Shown: one piece after another, positions 57,241 through 64,000 of the stretch
Position numbering within the stretch: the stretch's first letter is position 1
How the letters are laid out: each line of letters opens with the position of its first letter
Origin: a gamma proteobacterium L18
Lineage (GTDB): Bacteria > Pseudomonadota > Gammaproteobacteria > Pseudomonadales > Pseudomonadaceae
Direction: 5' to 3'
Assembly (NCBI GenBank): GCA_000497835.1
Contig: KI547164.1
Location: 872,093 to 936,092, forward strand
Length of the DNA: 64,000 bases
The notes under the pieces: model-generated
What the model saw: the letters and a program-made list of their open reading frames with translations, nothing else
What the model was told of the DNA's origin: nothing
The model's database searches: none
Translations under genes and position numbers: made by a program

Positions 57241-58437
57241 TCACAGCACGGCAACAATCGCCTTGATCACCCGATCAATGTTGCTCTGGTTCAGCGCGGC
57301 TACACAGATGCGGCCGGTGTCCAGCGCGTAGATGCCGAAGTCGCTGCGCAGGCGCTGGGCCTGGGCGGCGGTCAGGCCCGAGTAGGAGAACATGCCGCGC
57401 TGCAGGCCAACGAAACCGAAGTCACGGTTGGCGCCGGCAGCGGCCAGGCCTTCGACCATCTGGTTGCGCATGCCGCGGATGCGCAGGCGCATTTCGGCCA
57501 GTTCCGCTTCCCATTGGGCGCGCAGCTCAGGGCTGTTCAGCACAGTGGCCACGATCATGGCGCCGTGGGTTGGCGGGTTGGAGTAGTTGGTGCGGATCAC
57601 ACGCTTGACCTGAGACAGCACGCGGGTGCTTTCTTCCTTGGACTCGGTGACGATCGACAGGGCGCCCACACGCTCGCCGTACAGCGAGAACGACTTGGAG
57701 AACGAACTGGACACGAAGAAAGTCAGGCCCGATTCGGCGAACAGGCGCACAGCGGCGGCGTCTTCGTCGATGCCGTCGCCAAAGCCCTGGTAGGCCATGT
57801 CCAGAAACGGTACGTGGCCCTTGGCCTTGACGGTTTCCAGCACTTGCTTCCAGTCTTGCGGGGTCAGGTCGACGCCGGTCGGGTTGTGGCAGCAGGCGTG
57901 CAGCACAACGATGGAGCCGTTGGGCAGGGCGTTGAGGTCTTCGAACAGGCCGGCACGGTTCACACCGTTGGTGGCGGCGTCGTAGTAGCGGTAGTTCTGC
58001 ACCGGGAAGCCGGCGGTTTCGAACAGGGCGCGGTGGTTTTCCCAGCTAGGGTCGCTGATGGCGACCACGGCGTTGGGCGAGAGCTGCTTGAGGAAGTCAG
58101 CGCCGATTTTCAGCGCGCCGGTGCCGCCGACGGCTTGCACGGTGACCACGCGGCCTTCGGCCAGCAGGGGCGACTGGGCGCCGAACAGCAGTTTCTGCAC
58201 GGCCTGGTCGTAGGCCGCGATGCCGTCGATCGGCAGGTAGCCGCGGGCAGCGTGCAGGGCAACGCGTGCGGTCTCGGCTTCGACAACGGCGCGCAACAGG
58301 GGAATTCGCCCTTGTTCGTCACTGTAAACGCCCACGCCCAAGTTGATCTTGTCGGTGCGGGTGTCAGCGTTGAACGCTTCGTTCAGGCCCAGGATAGGAT
58401 CGCGGGGTGCCAATTCGACAGCAGAAAACAGGCTCAT
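57241..58437 (-). CDS. Aromatic amino acid aminotransferase
   Basis: A 398-residue class I aminotransferase of the AspC/TyrB family. PLP Lys248 is in SSSFSKSFSLYGERVG; HNPTGVDLTPQDW and MAYQGFGDG are conserved. It interconverts aromatic amino acids or aspartate with their keto acids. The start MSLFSAVELAPRDPILGL is the family N-terminus; the 48-codon extension is rejected. Confidence 0.92.
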   Translation of the reverse strand: MSLFSAVELAPRDPILGLNEAFNADTRTDKINLGVGVYSDEQGRIPLLRAVVEAETARVALHAARGYLPIDGIAAYDQAVQKLLFGAQSPLLAEGRVVTVQAVGGTGALKIGADFLKQLSPNAVVAISDPSWENHRALFETAGFPVQNYRYYDAATNGVNRAGLFEDLNALPNGSIVVLHACCHNPTGVDLTPQDWKQVLETVKAKGHVPFLDMAYQGFGDGIDEDAAAVRLFAESGLTFFVSSSFSKSFSLYGERVGALSIVTESKEESTRVLSQVKRVIRTNYSNPPTHGAMIVATVLNSPELRAQWEAELAEMRLRIRGMRNQMVEGLAAAGANRDFGFVGLQRGMFSYSGLTAAQAQRLRSDFGIYALDTGRICVAALNQSNIDRVIKAIVAVL

Positions 58438-58684
58438 TTTTACCGTAGCTCTGATTGGAGGGTAATGGGGGGGTACACCACTCCAAAAATGCACTAGAGC
58501 GGTGCACAAACGGGGAGTCAGTATAGAGATCCTTGCTGACACCTGCGACAGGTTGCAGCACCTTTTGCCGTCGTTTTTCACTTTTTTTTACGACCGTTAG
58601 TCATTTCAAACACCGCGCGGTCCAAACTCCGTGTAGGCAATGTCTTGAAAGCGGCGCCGAGAGACGCCACTTGGGGTATAAGTA

Positions 58685-58700
58685 CTGTCTATAAATACAG
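58685..58700 (+). promoter_or_regulatory. LexA box in the uvrB promoter
   Basis: The palindromic motif ctgtctataaatacag is CTG-N10-CAG, preceded by ta, and matches the SOS operator. It overlaps a -10-like tataaa and lies 70 bp before the uvrB ATG. The rest of the 332-bp gap (58438-58769) holds no gene. Confidence 0.85.
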
Positions 58701-58769
58701 GCGCGTTGTCGTGCTTGTACTCGTTTTTGCCCGTAGGATTTTTCCTGACGGTGACCCAAGAGGTTTGTC

Positions 58770-60785
58770 ATGTCCGAGTTCCAGCTCGTCACCCGTTTCC
58801 AGCCCGCCGGCGACCAGCCAGAGGCCATTCGCCTGATGGTGGAAGGCATTGAAGCGGGCCTTGCGCACCAGACCCTGCTCGGCGTGACGGGCTCGGGCAA
58901 GACGTTCAGCATCGCCAACGTGATCAACCAGGTGCAGCGACCGACCCTGGTGCTGGCGCCCAACAAGACCCTGGCGGCGCAGTTGTACGGCGAATTCAAG
59001 GCGTTTTTCCCCAATAACGCCGTGGAGTATTTCGTTTCGTACTACGACTACTACCAGCCCGAAGCCTACGTGCCGTCGTCGGACACCTTCATCGAGAAGG
59101 ACTCGTCCATCAACGATCACATCGAGCAGATGCGTCTGTCGGCGACCAAGGCGCTGCTGGAACGCAAGGACGCCATCATCGTCACCACCGTGTCGTGCAT
59201 CTACGGTCTGGGTAGCCCCGAAACCTATTTGAAGATGGTGTTGCACGTGGACCGCGGCGACAAGCTCGACCAGCGCGCGTTGTTGCGCCGCCTGGCTGAC
59301 CTGCAGTACACCCGCAATGAGATGGATTTTGCCCGCGCCACTTTCCGCGTGCGCGGCGACGTGATTGATGTGTACCCGGCCGAATCGGACCTGGAAGCCA
59401 TCCGTATCGAGCTGTTTGATGATGAGGTCGAAAGCCTGTCGGCCTTCGACCCGCTGACCGGTGAGGTGATCCGCAAGCTGCCGCGCTTCACCTTCTACCC
59501 CAAAAGCCACTACGTGACGCCGCGTGAGACGTTGCTGGAAGCCATTGATGGCATCAAGGAGGAGTTGAAGGAGCGCCTGGATTACCTGCGCGACAACAAC
59601 AAGCTGGTCGAGGCCCAGCGCCTGGAGCAGCGCACCCGCTTCGACCTGGAGATGATCCTGGAGCTGGGTTATTGCAACGGCATCGAAAACTACTCGCGCT
59701 ACCTGTCCGGTCGCCCGGCGGGTGCTCCGCCGCCCACTTTGTATGACTACCTGCCGCCGGATGCGCTGCTGGTGATCGACGAATCCCACGTCAGCGTTCC
59801 CCAGGTGGGGGCGATGTACAAGGGTGACCGTTCGCGCAAGGAAACCCTGGTGGAATATGGTTTCCGCCTGCCGTCGGCGCTGGACAACCGGCCCATGCGT
59901 TTTGACGAGTGGGAAGGGGTGAGCCCGCAGACCATCTTCGTCTCGGCCACGCCAGGCAAGTACGAAGAAGAGCATGCAGGCCGTGTGATCGAACAGGTTG
60001 TACGTCCCACAGGCCTGGTTGATCCGCTGGTAGAGGTGCGCCCGGCGCTGACTCAGGTGGACGACTTGTTGTCGGAGATCCGCAAGCAGGTGGCCATCGA
60101 AGAGCGCGTGCTGGTCACGGTGCTGACCAAGCGCATGGCGGAAGACCTTACCGACTACCTGGCCGACCATGATGTGAAGGTGCGCTACCTGCACTCGGAC
60201 ATCGATACCGTGGAGAGGGTGGAAATCATCCGCGACCTGCGCTTGGGCACCTTCGATGTGCTGGTGGGCATCAACCTGCTGCGTGAGGGCCTGGACATGC
60301 CCGAGGTGTCGCTGGTGGCGATCCTCGATGCGGACAAGGAAGGTTTTCTGCGCTCGGACCGCTCATTGATCCAGACCATTGGCCGGGCCGCGCGTAACCT
60401 CAATGGCCGGGCGATCCTGTATGCGGACCGCATGACCGGCTCGATGGAGCGTGCCATTGGCGAGACCGAGCGTCGGCGTGAGAAGCAGATCGCGTTCAAC
60501 GAAGCCAATGGCATCACGCCCCAGGGCGTGGTCAAGGACGTGGCTGACATCATGGAAGGCGCTACCGTGCCCGGTTCGCGCAGCAAGAAGCGCAAGGGCA
60601 TGGCCAAGGCGGCGGAAGAAAGCGCCAAGTACGAAAACGAACTGCGCTCGCCGAGCGAGATCACCAAGCGCATCCGTCAGTTGGAAGAAAAAATGTACCA
60701 ACTGGCCCGCGACCTGGAGTTCGAGGCGGCTGCGCAGATGCGCGACGAAATTGCCAAACTGCGCGAGCGACTGCTCAACGTTTAG
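58770..60785 (+). CDS. uvrB: Excinuclease ABC subunit B
   Basis: A 671-residue UvrB of nucleotide excision repair. Walker A is GVTGSGKTF (about 38-46), the beta-hairpin [10 protein letters not shown] is at about 92-101, helicase motifs include DESHVSVPQ and QTIGRAARN, and the C-terminal UVR domain (about 630-670) binds UvrC. Length matches the family. A LexA box lies upstream. Confidence 0.97.
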   Translation: MSEFQLVTRFQPAGDQPEAIRLMVEGIEAGLAHQTLLGVTGSGKTFSIANVINQVQRPTLVLAPNKTLAAQLYGEFKAFFPNNAVEYFVSYYDYYQPEAYVPSSDTFIEKDSSINDHIEQMRLSATKALLERKDAIIVTTVSCIYGLGSPETYLKMVLHVDRGDKLDQRALLRRLADLQYTRNEMDFARATFRVRGDVIDVYPAESDLEAIRIELFDDEVESLSAFDPLTGEVIRKLPRFTFYPKSHYVTPRETLLEAIDGIKEELKERLDYLRDNNKLVEAQRLEQRTRFDLEMILELGYCNGIENYSRYLSGRPAGAPPPTLYDYLPPDALLVIDESHVSVPQVGAMYKGDRSRKETLVEYGFRLPSALDNRPMRFDEWEGVSPQTIFVSATPGKYEEEHAGRVIEQVVRPTGLVDPLVEVRPALTQVDDLLSEIRKQVAIEERVLVTVLTKRMAEDLTDYLADHDVKVRYLHSDIDTVERVEIIRDLRLGTFDVLVGINLLREGLDMPEVSLVAILDADKEGFLRSDRSLIQTIGRAARNLNGRAILYADRMTGSMERAIGETERRREKQIAFNEANGITPQGVVKDVADIMEGATVPGSRSKKRKGMAKAAEESAKYENELRSPSEITKRIRQLEEKMYQLARDLEFEAAAQMRDEIAKLRERLLNV

Positions 60786-60825
60786 GGATTACCTTAAAAA
60801 GGCCTGGCGCGATGGCGCCTCTACT

Positions 60826-60921
60826 GGCCTCATCGCGAGCAAGCTTTGCTCCCACAGTGGTAAGACATACACCTGTATGCGGCTCAACACTGTGGGAGCA
60901 AAGCTTGCTCGCGATGAGGCC
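60826..60921. repeat. REP palindrome pair, family B
   Basis: ggcctcatcgcgagcaagct and tttgctcccacag at the left are matched by the inverted ctgtgggagcaaagcttgct cgcgatgaggcc at the right, with a 30-bp loop. It lies between the convergent uvrB and flhB-like genes. Confidence 0.9.
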
Positions 60922-60962
60922 GGCGAAGTCAGCCCAACATCATGAGGCTGCCCCCACCGGTA

Positions 60963-61280
60963 TCAACCCCGCGGAGTAATGTCCCGCTCCACCGGCTCGG
61001 GATCCGCATCAAACCCCTGCGGGTACTTGCCCTTCAAATTCCACGCAAACGCAATGATCTCGGCAATGGTGCGGTACAGCGTCTCGGGAATGCTGTCACC
61101 CAATTCCAACCGCGCCAGCAACTTCACCAATTCGGCGTTTTCGTAGATCGGCACTTCATATTCCCGGGCAACGGCCAGGATAGCTTCGGCCAGTTCATCA
61201 TCACCCTTGGCGGTCAACGTCGGTGCCTGTTGGCCGTCGTAGGTCAGGGCGATGGCCTGGCGAGGAGGGGTGTGGTTCAT
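60963..61280 (-). CDS. FlhB C-terminal-like protein (EscU/YscU/HrcU tail type)
   Basis: A 105-residue protein matching only the cytoplasmic tail of FlhB-type secretion proteins: QAIALTYDGQQAPTLTAKGD and AREYEVPIYENAELVKLLA, then GDSIPETLYRTIAEIIAF. It lacks the membrane half, like Bacillus YlqH. The NPTH self-cleavage site is absent because the protein begins after it. It overlaps the FliK-like gene by 4 bp. Possible role in substrate switching of the flagellar export gate, unproven. Confidence 0.85.
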   Translation of the reverse strand: MNHTPPRQAIALTYDGQQAPTLTAKGDDELAEAILAVAREYEVPIYENAELVKLLARLELGDSIPETLYRTIAEIIAFAWNLKGKYPQGFDADPEPVERDITPRG

Positions 61281-62836
61281 GCGGTTTCATCCACCCAGCG
61301 TTGTTCCAGTTGCGTGCGCGGCCCTTGGGGCGGGGTGCCCTGGTGGCATTGCAGGTCGGTGACGGCCAGGCCCTGGGCCAGCAGGCGTTCGCGCAGGCTG
61401 CCCAGTTGGCTGTCGATCAGTTGCGCGGTGGCCGGCCATTGCGCCCACAGTTGTCCGCTGAGGCTGCCACGCAGAAGCTGCGCCTGGATTTGCAGTGGGC
61501 CCAGCGGGTCAAGGTCGAAGGCCAGTTCCACGCGCCATAGCGGGTCGCGCTGTTCGGGTGTCTGTTCGGCTTGCTGGCGCGGTTCGTCGGGTTCGTCCTC
61601 GCGCTGCACGCGAACCTGCAGGGGCACGATGTCCTGCTGGTTGCGCATGGGAATTTCCAGCTGCCAGGTGGTCAGGATCTTGCCGTCATCGCTCATGCCG
61701 CTCTGTTCCAGGCTGGACAGCTGATGGCTCTGCAGGCGTGACACGGCGGCGGAGGCCAGGCGCAGCAAGTGCTCCAGGTCATTTTCGCCATCGAAACTGC
61801 CCAGCAGCCGCGCCGGCAACGGGAAGCCGTTGGCCGGCTTCTCGCCGACCTGGCCCAGGGTGCCGAGGGCGCTGCGGACATAGCCGGGCAGCACGTTGGC
61901 CAACGCCTTGGCGGCATCGGCCGGGTTGAACGGGGCGCTGCCGGGCAGGTTGGGCAGGATCTGCGCCACCAGGCGCAGCAAGCTGCTTTTCAAGTCGTCG
62001 GGCAGCGCGCCGCCCTGGGGCGTGGCCAGTTGCGCTTCCAGGAACAGGCCGCTGGCGTTCAGCGCCTGGGCCACACCGCGGGCATCGGTCAGCTGGCGGA
62101 TGTCGGGCAGGCTGGCCAGCAGACGGTTGGCGCTGGCGCGCAGATCGTCACCCACTTCACGGCTGTCCCCCAGGTTTTGCAACGTCGCCAACAGGCCTTC
62201 AAGCGAGCCTTGGCGGCTTTGCTGGGTTTGCAAATGCTGGTTCACCGCCAGTTGTTCCAGGCGCCCGCTCAGCGGCACAAAGGCCAGGCTTTGCGAGCCC
62301 TGCACCTGGGCGCTCAGCAAACTGCCCAGGCGCAGCGGCCCGGGGCTGTCGATTTCCAGGATGCTGCCAGCCATGGCGGTGTTCATCAGGGTGACCAGCG
62401 AGCGATAAGTGCCCAACTGCGGCTGCAACTGGCTGCTGATGACCTTGCCCTGCACCAGGGTGCCCACCGGCAATTGCTGGGTGTCCAGCTGGGTCAGCGT
62501 GCCCACGCTGCTGCTCTTGGCCTGCTGCACTGTCACGGCCAGGTTGCCGGAGGCCAGTTGCGTCACGGTCACCTGGGTGCCCTGGGGTAGGGGCTGTTTG
62601 CTGGTGGCCTGCACGGTGGCCTGTTCGCCGCTGCTGGTCACCAGCGATAGCACCACCTGGAACGTCTGGCCGGTACCGCCTTTACTGGACAGCACCTGGC
62701 CGCTGGCGCTGTCACCAATGTCCAGCAAGCTGGTCAGCGGCGTCAGCACTTTCAGCACGTCGCCGCTGCTGGCGGCCGCGCGCAGGGCGCCGACGCTGGA
62801 CAGCTGCGAGGAAAGACCGGTGATGTCACTTGTCAT
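61277..62836 (-). CDS. FliK-like flagellar hook-length control protein
   Basis: A 519-residue protein with a long Gln/Ser/Leu-rich N-terminal part and a C-terminal FliK-type domain (about 400-505): WRVELAFDLDPLGPLQIQAQ and LLRGSLSGQLWAQW, then LIDSQLGSLRERLLAQGL. The start MTSDITGLSS has cagg just upstream; an ATG nine codons earlier (62863) is possible. It is a second, non-classical FliK next to an FlhB tail. The genes lie away from flagellar operons, beside ccm. Confidence 0.8.
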   Translation of the reverse strand: MTSDITGLSSQLSSVGALRAAASSGDVLKVLTPLTSLLDIGDSASGQVLSSKGGTGQTFQVVLSLVTSSGEQATVQATSKQPLPQGTQVTVTQLASGNLAVTVQQAKSSSVGTLTQLDTQQLPVGTLVQGKVISSQLQPQLGTYRSLVTLMNTAMAGSILEIDSPGPLRLGSLLSAQVQGSQSLAFVPLSGRLEQLAVNQHLQTQQSRQGSLEGLLATLQNLGDSREVGDDLRASANRLLASLPDIRQLTDARGVAQALNASGLFLEAQLATPQGGALPDDLKSSLLRLVAQILPNLPGSAPFNPADAAKALANVLPGYVRSALGTLGQVGEKPANGFPLPARLLGSFDGENDLEHLLRLASAAVSRLQSHQLSSLEQSGMSDDGKILTTWQLEIPMRNQQDIVPLQVRVQREDEPDEPRQQAEQTPEQRDPLWRVELAFDLDPLGPLQIQAQLLRGSLSGQLWAQWPATAQLIDSQLGSLRERLLAQGLAVTDLQCHQGTPPQGPRTQLEQRWVDETA

Positions 62837-62885
62837 GGGAACCTGGCCTGTGGAAATTGCCATGATGGCAGTAGGGAGCGATATG

Positions 62886-62891
62886 TATAAT
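62886..62891 (+). promoter_or_regulatory. Candidate ccmA promoter -10
   Basis: A perfect TATAAT preceded by tg. No good -35 at 16-18 bp. The ccmA TTG is about 150 bp downstream. Confidence 0.45.
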
Positions 62892-62951
62892 GCGGCACCA
62901 ACTTTTTCGAAGCCTGTATACAGTGTGCGTTGCTGAAGGTGTCAGCTTTGC

Positions 62952-62997
62952 AAAAAGTGCGCCGTTGCCAGTTTAACGGCCAGCACGGCGCGCACTT
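62952..62997 (-). other. Hairpin with T-run on the minus strand, before ccmA
   Basis: aaaaagtgcgccgt (62952-62965) pairs with acggcgcgcactt (62985-62997). Read on the minus strand it is followed by T5, as in an intrinsic terminator, but no minus-strand gene precedes it. It could instead be an RNA structure in the ccmA leader. Confidence 0.5.
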
Positions 62998-63039
62998 GAA
63001 CGGCAGCTGTACCCTTCATCCGATTGATAAGGCCATCGT

Positions 63040-63660
63040 TTGACTCTTCCTCTCCAAGCCCAGGCACTGGCGTGCGAGCGCGACTGGCGGATGCTGTTCG
63101 AGCACCTCGAACTGTCCGTCGGGGCAGGTGACATGGTGCAGATCAGCGGCCCCAACGGCAGCGGCAAGACCAGTCTGCTGCGCCTGCTTGCCGGTTTGAT
63201 GCAACCCACTGCCGGTCAGGTGCTGCTGGGCGGCAAGCCGTTGCAAGGCCAGGGCGCACAACTGCTGTGGATCGGCCACGCCGCCGGGATCAAGGACGTG
63301 CTCACCGCCGAAGAGAACCTGACCTGGCTGTGCGCCCTGCATCACCATGCCGACCGCGACGCCATCTGGCGGGCGCTGGAGGCCGTTGGCCTGCGCGGTT
63401 TCGAGGATGTGCCGTGCCACACCCTGTCAGCCGGCCAGCAGCGCCGCGTGGCCCTGGCGCGGCTTTACCTGCCCGCGCCGCCGCTGTGGATTCTCGACGA
63501 GCCCTTCACCGCCCTCGACAAGCAGGGCGTGGCGCAACTGGAAGCCCACCTGGCCGCCCACTGCGAGCAGGGCGGCATGGTAGTGCTGACCACGCACCAC
63601 ACGCTGACGATAAAACCGGCCGGCTACCGCGACCTCGATCTGGCAGGGTGGGCAGCATGA
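63040..63660 (+). CDS. ccmA: Heme exporter ATPase CcmA
   Basis: A 206-residue ABC ATPase of cytochrome c maturation. Walker A is [10 protein letters not shown] (about 37-46), the signature is [16 protein letters not shown], and Walker B is [13 protein letters not shown]. With CcmB, CcmC and CcmD it releases holo-CcmE. The start is TTG at 63040 with taagg upstream; no ATG gives the family N-terminus. It overlaps ccmB by 4 bp. Confidence 0.95.
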   Translation: MTLPLQAQALACERDWRMLFEHLELSVGAGDMVQISGPNGSGKTSLLRLLAGLMQPTAGQVLLGGKPLQGQGAQLLWIGHAAGIKDVLTAEENLTWLCALHHHADRDAIWRALEAVGLRGFEDVPCHTLSAGQQRRVALARLYLPAPPLWILDEPFTALDKQGVAQLEAHLAAHCEQGGMVVLTTHHTLTIKPAGYRDLDLAGWAA

Positions 63661-64000
63661 GTGGCGTCTTCATCACCCTGCTCAAGCGCGAAGCCCGCCT
63701 GCTGGTGCGTCGCCCTGCGGAATTGATCAACCCACTGGTATTCTTTGCCATCGTCATCGCCCTGTTCCCGCTGGCCGTGGGCCCGGAAGCGCAATTGCTG
63801 CGCACGCTGTCGCCGGGGCTGGTTTGGGTGGCGGCGCTGTTGTCGGTGCTATTGTCGCTCGACGGGCTGTTTCGCAGCGATTTCGAAGACGGCTCGCTCG
63901 AACAGTGGGTACTGTCACCCCACCCACTGCCGCTGCTGGTGCTGGCTAAAGTATTGGCGCACTGGGCGTTTTCCGGGTTGTCCCTGGTGCTGCTGTCACC
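63657..64000 (+). CDS. ccmB: Heme exporter permease CcmB, 5' part
   Basis: The window ends inside this gene; 114 codons are present of about 220. The N-terminus [20 protein letters not shown] and the following [16 protein letters not shown] match CcmB, with three membrane segments visible. It is translationally coupled to ccmA. Confidence 0.93.
   Translation, partial: MSGVFITLLKREARLLVRRPAELINPLVFFAIVIALFPLAVGPEAQLLRTLSPGLVWVAALLSVLLSLDGLFRSDFEDGSLEQWVLSPHPLPLLVLAKVLAHWAFSGLSLVLLS

Overview
The window is chromosomal DNA of a fluorescent Pseudomonas, most like the P. putida / P. fluorescens group. The evidence is high GC content, gene content and order (OhrR, class II DAHP synthase, Tpm, HtpX, SagS-like kinase, FadE, then the lpxK-murB, rne-rluC and plsX-fab-holB blocks), and many dispersed palindromes of the Pseudomonas REP type sharing the outer bases CTGTGGGA. 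No rRNA, prophage, insertion sequence or CRISPR array was seen. Gene names rest on recognised motifs and remembered Pseudomonas synteny, not on a database search.

Layout. 1-19.0 kb: redox and stress genes (OhrR, LysR, DUF1127, a YcaQ/AlkX-like glycosylase, class II DAHP synthase, a spermidine-synthase-like methyltransferase, a crotonase, the DEAD-box helicase DeaD, a LigB-type dioxygenase, Tpm, HtpX, AlaA, MsrB, Gpx, OspR, SagS, a P-loop ATPase and free-methionine-sulfoxide reductase). 19.2-20.4 kb: a Glu-Gly-Glu-Gly-Gly tRNA array split by a very large inverted repeat. 20.4-26.7 kb: a PA2817-like protein, FadE, GST, a YadG/YadH-type ABC exporter and a DUF2062 protein. 26.8-33.7 kb: a tightly packed operon comEC-exbB-exbD-lpxK-ycaR-kdsB-ptp-murB for uptake and envelope functions. 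34-40.7 kb: rne (minus strand, long leader) diverging from rluC-HAD-sppA. 40.9-51.7 kb: maf, then yceD-rpmF-plsX-fabD-fabG-acpP-fabF-pabC-mltG-tmk-holB-pilZ-tatD. 51.8-55.3 kb: the sRNA gene rgsA, a TetR regulator, moaA, a DUF4823 lipoprotein and a DUF1285 protein. 55.4-57.1 kb: a small accessory patch beside tRNA-Asn (cupin, Gp49-type toxin, convergent XRE protein, DUF2442). 57.2-64 kb: aromatic aminotransferase, LexA-controlled uvrB, an orphan FlhB-tail/FliK pair, ccmA and the start of ccmB.

How parts work together. MsrB, Gpx and free-Met-sulfoxide reductase form a reductive repair cluster. Its gpx-ospR operon has a perfect palindrome lying exactly between -35 and -10. The rgsA sRNA on the minus strand carries an 11-nt perfect match to the acpP Shine-Dalgarno region 6.5 kb away, so regulator and predicted target are both in this window. 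The helicase start codon lies in a 9-bp hairpin. The tRNA, yceD-rpmF and deaD promoters share a GC-rich discriminator typical of stringent control. The accessory patch at 55.9-57.0 kb, with an 11-G run before the toxin-like gene, a convergent 3' overlap with the XRE gene and a perfect 22-bp operator palindrome, is the least ordinary stretch.
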